Program-made: the position numbers and the translations under genes | Part shown: positions 1-6,182 of the stretch, in pieces | Layout: each line of letters starts with the position of its first letter | Numbering within the stretch: position 1 is the first letter of the stretch | From: an uncultured Bacilli bacterium | GTDB lineage: Bacteria > Bacillota_I > Bacilli_A > RF39 > UBA660 | DNA length: 8,732 nt | NCBI GenBank assembly: GCA_947584955.1 | Contig: CANPWS010000041.1 | Coordinates: 1-8,732, forward strand | Direction of reading: 5' to 3' | The notes under the pieces: generated by a model | Told to the model about the DNA's origin: nothing | What the model saw: the letters and a program-made list of their open reading frames with translations, nothing else | Databases searched by the model: none

Positions 1-201
1 AAAACATCATCTGTAAAGAAAACAGTACTAATAATATATTTTATAGAAATATTATTTAGTGCAGTATCTGTACTATATGCAATAGGATTAAGAGATTTAG
101 CAATATCATTATATCTAGTATTAATGATTGCAGCACTAATATTTATATTTAAAACAGATATATTATATAAACATGAAAATACTAATAAGATTAGAAAATA
201 A
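1..201 (+). CDS. C-terminal fragment of a membrane protein, possibly MraY/WecA/TagO-like
   Basis: An open frame runs from the window's first base to TAA at 199-201, giving 66 residues of a protein whose start lies outside. What is visible is two hydrophobic segments (about residues 9-29 and 35-54), then a short charged tail that begins FKTDILYKHE and ends in KIRK, presumably cytoplasmic. The pattern of KKTVLIIY followed by two closing membrane helices resembles the C-terminus of MraY/WecA/TagO-type transferases, which load the first sugar-phosphate onto undecaprenyl phosphate. That role would fit the glycan genes downstream, but none of the catalytic loops is in the window, so the family is a guess. 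It could equally be another polytopic membrane protein. It has the same strand and base composition as its neighbours, but a hairpin and a new promoter separate it from the next gene, so it is probably the end of its own transcript. Confidence 0.7.
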   Translation, partial: KTSSVKKTVLIIYFIEILFSAVSVLYAIGLRDLAISLYLVLMIAALIFIFKTDILYKHENTNKIRK

Positions 202-220
202 AAAGTCTAATCTTTTATTT
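187..220 (+). terminator. Probable intrinsic terminator overlapping the stop codon
   Basis: A perfect 9-bp inverted repeat, AAGATTAGA at 187-195 and TCTAATCTT at 206-214, encloses a 10-nt A-rich loop. The downstream arm runs into a T-rich tract (213-220). The left arm and loop contain the last sense codons and the TAA of the upstream membrane protein, so the hairpin can form only once ribosomes have cleared the stop. The stem is weak in G+C (two G-C pairs), as expected in so AT-rich a genome. It lies just before a good promoter, which supports a transcription-unit boundary here. Confidence 0.6.
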
Positions 221-232
221 TACAAAATAAAT

Positions 233-262
233 TTGACCCTAATTAATTAGTTATATTATAAT
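233..262 (+). promoter_or_regulatory. Sigma-70/SigA-type promoter for the first glycosyltransferase block
   Basis: TTGACC at 233-238 matches the -35 consensus at five of six bases, and TATAAT at 257-262 is a perfect -10, with an 18-bp spacer. Transcription would start near 269, giving a leader of about 25 nt before the ATG at 294. In such AT-rich DNA -10 matches arise by chance, but a GC-containing -35 at the right spacing directly after a terminator is much less likely. No operator-like palindrome is evident in it. Confidence 0.65.
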
Positions 263-283
263 TATATTAATAAATAAATCAAA

Positions 284-289
284 AGGTGA
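284..289 (+). promoter_or_regulatory. AGGTGA ribosome-binding site, first glycosyltransferase
   Basis: AGGTGA pairs with the 5' part of the 16S anti-Shine-Dalgarno sequence and lies 4 nt before the ATG at 294. The same core and spacing recur before the genes starting at 2313 (as GGTGA), 6179 and 8593, so this spacing can be used as a local rule for choosing starts. Confidence 0.75.
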
Positions 290-293
290 GATT

Positions 294-1385
294 ATGAAAA
301 AAAACGTATTAATATGTAGTTATAGTTTATGTATAGGTGGTATAGAAAAATCATTAATTAATTTATTAAAAAATATAAATTATGATAAATATAATATTGA
401 TTTAATTTTAGAACAAGCTAGTGGAGAATTAATAGATGAAGTTCCATCTAAAGTCAATATAATGGAATATAAACCTTTTAAATTAAAAATTAAACTTATT
501 AGAAAATCTTTAAATTATTTAAAACAATTAAAATATAGAATACTATTAAAAAATACATATGATGCATCAATATGTTTTGCTACATATTCTTATCCATCAA
601 ATCTTTTAACTAGATTAGCTAGTAAAAACACAATATTATATATACATAGTGACTATACAAAAATATATGATGAAGAAAAATTAAAGAATTTTTTTGATAC
701 TAGAAATATAAATGATTTTAAACATATTATATTTGTATCAAATGAATCTAAAAATAACTTAATAAAGTATTATCCTAATATTGTTAATAAATCAAAAGTT
801 ATAAACAATTTAATTGATATAAATGATATATTAGAAAAATCTAAAGATGATATAAAATTACCTTATAATAAAAAAGATATTAATTTATTATTTGTAGGAA
901 GATTAGAAGAAGAATCTAAAAATATTCTTTATCAGTTAGAAATAATTAATGATTTAAAAAACAAGTATAATAATATAAAATTATATATTATAGGTGATGG
1001 TAAAGATAGAGAATTATATGAAAATTATATAAAAAGTAATAACTTAGAGAATTATGTTAAATTATTAGGTTCAAAAATAAATCCTTATCCATATATTAAA
1101 AAATGTGATTATATATTATTAACTAGTAACTATGAAGGATATCCAGTAATATTTAATGAAAGTATAGTATTAAAAAAAGATATTATATCTACTATTGAAA
1201 TAAGTGATGAATATACACATATAGGTAAAAATTTTGGATTCTTACTTTCAAAGAAAAAACAAAATTTTATTAAATCTATAGAAGATATACTAGATAATAA
1301 ATTAACAAAAAAAATAAATATCGATATGGATAAAATAAATAAAAAAAGATTAAAAGAATTAGAGATGATTTTAGATGAAGAATAA
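294..1385 (+). CDS. GT4-family glycosyltransferase (GT-B fold, retaining)
   Basis: This 363-residue protein looks like a complete GT-B glycosyltransferase of family GT4, which transfers a sugar from a nucleotide donor to a lipid-linked acceptor at the cytoplasmic membrane face. The N-terminal domain opens with a hydrophobic strand and the Gly-Gly loop (IGGIEKS, residues 14-20) typical of these enzymes. The C-terminal donor domain starts near residue 196 and carries VGRLEEESK (201-209), IGDG (233-236) and an intact E-x7-E motif, Glu281 to Glu289, around EGYPVIFNE. Length is normal for the family. The ATG at 294 is supported by AGGTGA 4 nt upstream. It is the first gene after a promoter, and its last 11 nt overlap the next gene, so the two should be co-transcribed. 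The N-terminus resembles that of the protein at 4911-6182, suggesting distant paralogues. Donor and acceptor sugars cannot be predicted. Confidence 0.9.
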   Translation: MKKNVLICSYSLCIGGIEKSLINLLKNINYDKYNIDLILEQASGELIDEVPSKVNIMEYKPFKLKIKLIRKSLNYLKQLKYRILLKNTYDASICFATYSYPSNLLTRLASKNTILYIHSDYTKIYDEEKLKNFFDTRNINDFKHIIFVSNESKNNLIKYYPNIVNKSKVINNLIDINDILEKSKDDIKLPYNKKDINLLFVGRLEEESKNILYQLEIINDLKNKYNNIKLYIIGDGKDRELYENYIKSNNLENYVKLLGSKINPYPYIKKCDYILLTSNYEGYPVIFNESIVLKKDIISTIEISDEYTHIGKNFGFLLSKKKQNFIKSIEDILDNKLTKKINIDMDKINKKRLKELEMILDEE

Positions 1386-2316
1386 AATAAAATTTTCAAT
1401 AATTGTTCCAGTATATAATGTAGAAAAATATATAAATAAATGTATTGATAGTATACTAAGTCAAACATATGAAAATTATGAAATTATTATTGTAAATGAT
1501 GGATCAATAGATAAAACAATAAAAAAATTAGAACAATATAAAAATAATGATAAAATTAGTATTATTACACAACCTAATCAAGGACTAAGTGCAGCTAGAA
1601 ATACTGGAATAAAAAAATCAAAAGGAATATATTTATTATTCGTAGATAGTGATGACTATATAGATGATAAATTATTAGAAAATATAAATAAATCTTTAGA
1701 TAAAGATACTGATATAGTACGTTTTCAAGCTAGAACAGTAGATGAAAAATATAATACAATTAAAGAGTATAATGAAGAATCTTTTAATCTAAAAACAGAT
1801 GATGCAATAAGTAAAATAGTTAAATATCATTTTGTTGAAACAGGATGTTTATATTGTATAAAAAAAGATTTATTAATAAAAAATAATTTAAATTTTGATG
1901 TAGGATTCCTACATGAAGATTTTGGTCTCATACTAATTTTATTAATATATGCAAATAAAATTTCATCAATAAACTATATAGGATATAATTACTTAATAAG
2001 AAATAATTCAATAATGAATGAAAAAAATATAGAAAAAACATTAAAGAAATGTAATGATTTAATAACTCTAGGTATAAGAAATATAAATATAATAAAAAAT
2101 AGTAATCTATTATCAAAAGATATATTATTAAGTTATATAGCAAATTCAATATTAATAAAAGGAAGAGAATTAGATAAAATTAATAGAAAAAATTATTATA
2201 AAAAAATAAAACAAAATAATATTGATAAATATATTATAAAAGATACTTTATCAAGAAAAATAAAATATATAATATTAAAAATAAATTATAATTTATTTTT
2301 AAGGGTGATAAAATGA
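1375..2316 (+). CDS. GT2-family glycosyltransferase (GT-A fold, inverting)
   Basis: This 313-residue protein begins with the standard GT2 opening strand FSIIVPVYN (residues 7-15). It has the nucleotide-binding NDGS (41-44), a QGLSAARN segment (69-76), the metal-binding DSDD (91-94) and a HEDFG segment (180-184) whose acidic pair is at the usual catalytic-base position. It should therefore be active, adding one sugar to a growing lipid-linked glycan in the cytoplasm. The region after about residue 220 is not conserved sequence that I recognise; it is Lys/Asn/Ile-rich and ends in a basic amphipathic stretch that may touch the membrane. The ATG at 1375 lies inside the end of the upstream gene (11-nt overlap). 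The best ribosome site there is an imperfect GAGATGA at 1362-1368, so translational coupling is likely. Its final codons form the ribosome site of the next gene. Sugar specificity is unknown. Confidence 0.9.
   Translation: MKNKIKFSIIVPVYNVEKYINKCIDSILSQTYENYEIIIVNDGSIDKTIKKLEQYKNNDKISIITQPNQGLSAARNTGIKKSKGIYLLFVDSDDYIDDKLLENINKSLDKDTDIVRFQARTVDEKYNTIKEYNEESFNLKTDDAISKIVKYHFVETGCLYCIKKDLLIKNNLNFDVGFLHEDFGLILILLIYANKISSINYIGYNYLIRNNSIMNEKNIEKTLKKCNDLITLGIRNINIIKNSNLLSKDILLSYIANSILIKGRELDKINRKNYYKKIKQNNIDKYIIKDTLSRKIKYIILKINYNLFLRVIK
2304..2316 (+). promoter_or_regulatory. Ribosome-binding site embedded in upstream C-terminal codons, with ATGA overlap
   Basis: GGTGATAAAATGA contains the GGTGA ribosome site (2304-2308), a 4-nt spacer and an ATGA in which the start of the gene at 2313 overlaps the TGA of the gene ending at 2316. 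Read in the upstream frame the same bases encode Val-Ile-Lys-stop. The identical 13 bases occur at 6170-6182. The arrangement implies translational coupling. Confidence 0.75.
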
Positions 2317-3257
2317 CTAAAGTAAGTATAATTGTTCCAACATATAATAGAGAAAAATATGTTAATAGATGTTTAGATAGTTTAATAAATCAAACTCTAA
2401 AGGATATAGAAATAATTATAGTAGATGATGGTTCTACTGATAATACAAAAAATATAATTAATGAATATAAAGATAAAAGAATTAAATATATATATAAGGA
2501 AAATACTGGAATAGGTGAAACAAGAAATTTAGGAATAGAAAATGCAATAGGAGAATATATAAGTTTTGTTGATATAGATGATTTTCTAGATAAAACTATG
2601 ATAGAAAAATGTTATAATAAAGCAATAAATGATAACTTAGATATAGTAATATGTGATTATATAGAGATAAATGAAGAAACTACAGAACAAAAACAAATAC
2701 ATTTAATGGAATTTAATAATACAACTTTAGAAGATTTACCAGAATTAATTAATAAAACAAATTTAGGCCCATGCAATAAGATTATAAAAAGAAGTTTATT
2801 TAAAGATAATGTATTTCCAACTAATATTAAATATGAAGATATGTCATTAGTTATTAAATTATATAAAAATGCTAATAAAATAGGTAAAATAAATGAATAT
2901 CTATCTTACTTTTTAATACATAAAAATAGTGAAACTACTACTGTAGATACTAAAATATTTGATATATTTAAAAGTTTAGATATAATAAGAAATACTTTAA
3001 AAGATAATTGTTTTAAAGAAGAATTAGATAAATTAATAATATCTAAATTAACTGATTATAATATTCAACAAAGATATCAGAAAAATAAAAATATTGCTAA
3101 TAAATTTATTGATGAATCTTTTAAATATATAAAAAAATATTGTACTAATTATAAAAAGAATAAATATTTTAAAGAAAAAAGAATAAAAAGTATAATATTA
3201 AAAAATAAATCTATTACAAAAATATATTGTAATTTATATAGATATATTTATAAATAA
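2313..3257 (+). CDS. GT2-family glycosyltransferase (GT-A fold, inverting)
   Basis: This 314-residue protein has the full GT2 set: SIIVPTYN (residues 5-12), DDGS (38-41), GIGETRNLG (66-74, the usual GxxxARNxG with Glu-Thr for Ala), DIDD (87-90) as the DxD metal site, and YEDMS (174-178) supplying the probable catalytic base. A GPCNKIIKRSLF segment (152-163) is also common in Bacillota capsule GT2 enzymes. It should add one sugar residue at the cytoplasmic membrane face; which one cannot be read from sequence. The last 45 or so residues are strongly basic (many Lys, Arg and Tyr) and may form a membrane-surface helix. It overlaps the preceding GT2 gene by 4 nt (ATGA) and is the last gene of the first block. 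A 98-nt gap follows, in which I see no convincing terminator. It is related in its N-terminal half to the GT2 just upstream, as expected for family members, but clearly diverged. Confidence 0.9.
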   Translation: MTKVSIIVPTYNREKYVNRCLDSLINQTLKDIEIIIVDDGSTDNTKNIINEYKDKRIKYIYKENTGIGETRNLGIENAIGEYISFVDIDDFLDKTMIEKCYNKAINDNLDIVICDYIEINEETTEQKQIHLMEFNNTTLEDLPELINKTNLGPCNKIIKRSLFKDNVFPTNIKYEDMSLVIKLYKNANKIGKINEYLSYFLIHKNSETTTVDTKIFDIFKSLDIIRNTLKDNCFKEELDKLIISKLTDYNIQQRYQKNKNIANKFIDESFKYIKKYCTNYKKNKYFKEKRIKSIILKNKSITKIYCNLYRYIYK

Positions 3258-3301
3258 TATTTTTTTTATTTTTTAATAAATAATATTTTAAATATAAAAA
3301 G

Positions 3302-3330
3302 TAGATTTTTTTACTGTAATTGGTTATAAT
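3302..3330 (+). promoter_or_regulatory. Possible weak promoter before the ABC exporter genes
   Basis: TATAAT at 3325-3330 is a perfect -10, with TAGATT at 3302-3307 (three of six -35 bases) 17 bp upstream. Transcription would begin near 3337, leaving a leader of about 19 nt. The whole gap 3258-3355 is almost pure A/T, with T-runs and a 13-base direct repeat (3251-3263 and 3277-3289), so chance matches are easy. The first block may simply read through into the exporter genes. Confidence 0.3.
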
Positions 3331-3355
3331 TATTAAAGAAAGAGTTGGTTTTTTT

Positions 3356-4147
3356 ATGTTAATTAGAATATGGAAAAATTTTAAAAGATATACCTTTTTA
3401 ATGAATCAAATGGTATCAAGAGATTTTAAAGTTAAATATAAAAGAAGTGTTTTAGGAATATTATGGAGTTTATTATTTCCATTATTACAAATGAGTGTAA
3501 TGGCTGTAGTATTCTCACAAATGTTTAGATTTAGAATGGAAGGAGTAAACTACTTAGTTTATTTAATGACAGGTTTAGTAATATTTAACTATTTCTCAGA
3601 AGCAAGTAATACAGCAATGACTAGTTTAGTAACTAACTTTGCTTTAATGAAAAAAGTATATATACCAAAATATATATTTCCATTATCTAAATGTATATTT
3701 GCAACAATAAATTTTTTATTAACATTAATACCATTATTATTAATAATATTATTTTCAGGTGATGCAAACACACATTGTATAATAAATATATATTATATAT
3801 TCTTACCATTTGCATACTTATGTGTATTCTTATTTTCAGTTGGAGTAGGTTTTATATTATCTACAATATCAGTTTTTTTAAGAGATATATTCTATATATA
3901 TGGAATTATGTTAACAATGTGGCAATATTTCACACCAACTTTTTATGATATAAAAATATTAACTCCAAGCCTACAAAAATTATTTTATTTAAATCCACTA
4001 TATCATTATATAGATTTTACTAGAACTATTATACTTTATAATAAAATTCCTAGTTTAAGTAATTGGTTATGGTGTGGAGGTACTGCATTATTCTTCTTTA
4101 TTACAGGATGTATTATTTTCAAAATAAAACAAGATAAGTTTATATAA
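3356..4147 (+). CDS. ABC-2 type polysaccharide export permease (Wzm/TagG family)
   Basis: This 263-residue integral membrane protein should form, as a dimer, the channel that moves a lipid-linked glycan across the cytoplasmic membrane. The N-terminal RDFKVKYKRSVLGILWSLL (residues 22-40) is the cytoplasmic interface helix and entry to the first membrane segment that mark ABC-2 polysaccharide exporters. NPLYHYIDFTR (213-223) is the second family hallmark. Six hydrophobic segments can be drawn at about 34-55, 65-84, 108-134, 145-170, 177-197 and 238-256. I chose the ATG at 3356 because it gives the usual short N-terminus starting MLIRIWKNFKR. An in-frame TTG at 3320 would add 12 residues but has no better ribosome site. 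The site here is a poor GAAAGAG near 3338-3344, separated from the ATG by a run of seven T. The cognate ATPase follows after 19 nt. Family is confident; the exported substrate is not known. Confidence 0.9.
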   Translation: MLIRIWKNFKRYTFLMNQMVSRDFKVKYKRSVLGILWSLLFPLLQMSVMAVVFSQMFRFRMEGVNYLVYLMTGLVIFNYFSEASNTAMTSLVTNFALMKKVYIPKYIFPLSKCIFATINFLLTLIPLLLIILFSGDANTHCIINIYYIFLPFAYLCVFLFSVGVGFILSTISVFLRDIFYIYGIMLTMWQYFTPTFYDIKILTPSLQKLFYLNPLYHYIDFTRTIILYNKIPSLSNWLWCGGTALFFFITGCIIFKIKQDKFI

Positions 4148-4166
4148 TATGCATAGGAGGTAAATT

Positions 4167-4898
4167 ATGATAAGTATCAATAATGTATCTATGGATTTTG
4201 ATTTAGGAATAGAAAGAGATAGTTCATTTAAACAAGTTTTTATAAATATATTATCTTTTAAAAAGAGAAAAAAAGATATTTTTAAAGCTTTAGATAATGT
4301 ATCTTTTCATGTTGGTCGTGGAGAAGTAGTAGGTTTAATAGGAGCTAATGGAGCTGGTAAAAGTACTTTACTTAAAATTATAAGTGGAGTAATGAAACCT
4401 ACTAAAGGGGAAGTTATTGTAAATGGTATAGTTTCTCCAATGATTGAATTAGGAGCAGGATTTGATATAGAATTAACAGCAAGAGAAAATATATATTTAA
4501 ATGGAGCAGTGTTAGGTTATTCTAAAGAGTTTATAGAATCTAAATTTAATGAGATAGTAGAATTTTCTGAATTAAAAGACTTTTTAGATGTACCTGTAAA
4601 AAACTTTTCATCAGGAATGACAGCTAAATTAGCATTTTCAATTGCAACAGTAGTTAATCCAGAAATATTAATAGTTGATGAAATACTATCTGTTGGAGAT
4701 ATAAAATTTCAAGAAAAAAGTAAAAATAAAATGCTTGAAATGATTAAAGGAGGAACAACTGTATTATATGTATCACATTCATTAGAATCAATAAAAGAAT
4801 TATGTGATAAAGTTGTATGGTTAGAACAAGGTAAAGTTGTTGAAATTGGAGATACAACAGTATGTGATAGATATTATAAAAAACAAATGAACAAATAA
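4167..4898 (+). CDS. ABC polysaccharide export ATPase (Wzt/TagH family, without carbohydrate-binding domain)
   Basis: This 243-residue ATPase powers the permease encoded just upstream. It shows Walker A GANGAGKST (residues 59-67), the FSSGM signature (147-151) that this subfamily uses in place of LSGGQ, Walker B ILIVDE (167-172), the D-loop SVGD (175-178) and the switch His204 in VSHS. The ELGAGF segment (94-99) followed by TARENIYLNG (104-113) is characteristic of Wzt/TagH exporters. The N-terminal 40 residues hold the extra pre-Walker segment usual in this group. The protein stops right after the nucleotide-binding domain, so it lacks the C-terminal glycan-recognition domain found in Wzt proteins such as E. 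coli O9a and the long extension of B. subtilis TagH. The start is firm: AGGAGGT at 4155-4161 lies 5 nt before the ATG and is the strongest ribosome site in the window. The next gene begins 12 nt after its stop. Confidence 0.95.
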   Translation: MISINNVSMDFDLGIERDSSFKQVFINILSFKKRKKDIFKALDNVSFHVGRGEVVGLIGANGAGKSTLLKIISGVMKPTKGEVIVNGIVSPMIELGAGFDIELTARENIYLNGAVLGYSKEFIESKFNEIVEFSELKDFLDVPVKNFSSGMTAKLAFSIATVVNPEILIVDEILSVGDIKFQEKSKNKMLEMIKGGTTVLYVSHSLESIKELCDKVVWLEQGKVVEIGDTTVCDRYYKKQMNK

Positions 4899-4910
4899 AT
4901 AGGAGTATAT

Positions 4911-6182
4911 ATGAAAAAAAATATATTAATATGTTTAGAACAACTAAATATTGGTGGAGTAGAAACGGCAGTATTAAATTATGCTATAGGTTTAATAGAA
5001 ACTAATAATGTTTATGTTTTATCAAAAGATGGAATATATAAAGAAATATTAGAAAATAATAAAATTAAAAGTATTAATTTTGAATATAAATTAGAAAATA
5101 TAATAGATAATAATAAATTAAATATAGTAGAAGAAATAATAGATAAATATAAAATTAATGAAGTACATATACATCAAATACCATGTATAATGTATTTAAT
5201 ACCAATACTATTAAAGAAAAAAATACCATATATAGCATTTATACATTCTAATGTATTAGGAAGTTATGAATGGTTTATGAAAACATATTCAATATATAAC
5301 TATTTATTACCACTTTATTTTAAAAATGCTAATCTTATTGTAGCAATTACAAAAAGTTCATTTGAAGAAGCTAATAAATTATTTAAATTAAATAATAAAG
5401 ATGTTATTTATTTAAATAATAGTATTAATTTAAAACTATATAAATCAAAAAGTACAGTAAAAAATATAAAAAACTTTTTATTGATATCAAGATTTAGTAA
5501 AGAAAAGAAAGATAGTATTTTTGCTGCTATAGATTTCTTTAAAAGTTTAAAAAATGATAACTATAAATTAAGTATTATAGGTGATGGTGAATTAAAAACT
5601 AAAATAAAAGAAAAAATCGAAGGATATAATAATATTTGTTTATTACCTCAAACTAATAATATAAGTGAAATAATAGAAAATAATGAGGTAGTAATTGGTA
5701 TGGGAAGATGTATTCTCGAAGCAATAGCACTAGAAAGAATACCTATAATATCTAGTTATAATAAAACTATTAATATAATAACTAAAGAAAATATAGAAGA
5801 AGCAAATAAATATAATTTTTCTGGTACAAACTTTAAAGAATCTAATATAGATAAAAACTTTAATAATATAGATATTAAAAAAATAATAAAAGATAATTAT
5901 TCTTATGTAGAAAAAAACTTAAATATATCAAATAATATAAATAAGATAAGTGATATTAAACCTATTGATGAATATTGGTATATAAACGAATTTGAACTAT
6001 TAAATCAAATATCAACTTTAGAAAATAAACTAAATGAATTAGATAAAGAAAAATATTTATCAGAACAAAAATTATATAAAGAAATAGAAGAATTAAAAAG
6101 AAAAAATAATGAATTAGAAACAAAGCTTTCTAAAAAAATTGGAAGTAAAATTAAAAGAGTAATAAAAAAGGTGATAAAATGA
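4911..6182 (+). CDS. GT4-like glycosyltransferase with C-terminal coiled coil
   Basis: The first 350 or so residues of this 423-residue protein have a GT-B/GT4 layout: an opening strand and Gly-Gly loop (IGGVETA, 14-20), IHSN (111-114), a donor domain with ISRFSKEKK (192-200), IGDGEL (223-228) and GRCILEAIALERIPI (265-279). In that last stretch Glu270 fits the second Glu of the E-x7-E motif, but position 262, where the first should be, is Ile. Some GT4 relatives do have a G-x-GR-x-x-LEA form here, so activity is not excluded. Residues about 362-408 are a charged, heptad-like coiled coil rich in Glu, Lys and Leu, followed by a basic tail (410-423) that could bind the membrane. The start follows AGGAG (4901-4905) with 5-nt spacing, and the 3' end overlaps the next gene by 4 nt. 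Lying between exporter ATPase and fusion transferase, it is probably part of the same assembly complex. It could be a diverged transferase or a non-catalytic partner. Confidence 0.85.
   Translation: MKKNILICLEQLNIGGVETAVLNYAIGLIETNNVYVLSKDGIYKEILENNKIKSINFEYKLENIIDNNKLNIVEEIIDKYKINEVHIHQIPCIMYLIPILLKKKIPYIAFIHSNVLGSYEWFMKTYSIYNYLLPLYFKNANLIVAITKSSFEEANKLFKLNNKDVIYLNNSINLKLYKSKSTVKNIKNFLLISRFSKEKKDSIFAAIDFFKSLKNDNYKLSIIGDGELKTKIKEKIEGYNNICLLPQTNNISEIIENNEVVIGMGRCILEAIALERIPIISSYNKTINIITKENIEEANKYNFSGTNFKESNIDKNFNNIDIKKIIKDNYSYVEKNLNISNNINKISDIKPIDEYWYINEFELLNQISTLENKLNELDKEKYLSEQKLYKEIEELKRKNNELETKLSKKIGSKIKRVIKKVIK
6170..6182 (+). promoter_or_regulatory. Ribosome-binding site embedded in upstream C-terminal codons, with ATGA overlap
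   Basis: AGGTGA (6169-6174) lies 4 nt before the ATG at 6179, which overlaps the upstream TGA in an ATGA. GGTGATAAAATGA here is identical to 2304-2316, and again encodes Val-Ile-Lys-stop for the upstream protein. Translational coupling of the two genes is likely. Confidence 0.75.

Noticed and set aside
297..304. A8 runs just after the start codons at 294 and 4911, as phase-variation tracts
   Set aside because: Both encode Lys-Lys-Asn starts common in AT-rich genomes, both frames are intact, and runs of this size recur throughout the window.
1130..1468. Minus-strand open frame of 112 codons opposite the junction of the first two transferases, and similar ones at 1928-2149, 6005-6325 and 7717-7929
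   Set aside because: They are antisense to well-supported genes and have no ribosome site or recognisable motif. Their Phe/Leu/Tyr/Ser-rich composition is what the complement of Lys/Asn/Ile-rich genes gives.
2314..2316. TGA read as Trp (mycoplasma code)
   Set aside because: TGA ends two genes exactly at ATGA overlaps, and Trp is encoded by TGG throughout. The standard bacterial code fits.
1375..3257. Tandem duplication of the two adjacent GT2 genes
   Set aside because: Similarity is limited to the family motifs of the N-terminal half. Their C-terminal halves are unrelated, so there is no sign of recent duplication.
3251..3290. Direct repeat of 13 bases (TAAATAATATTTT at 3251-3263 and 3277-3289) after the third transferase
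   Set aside because: It is purely A/T in a low-complexity gap and includes the stop codon of a gene. Chance repetition is likely, and there is no sign of an array or mobile element.
3311..3319. Near-palindrome TTACTGTAA in the possible promoter before the exporter permease
   Set aside because: It is too short and AT-rich to call an operator, and no second copy was noticed at the other promoters.
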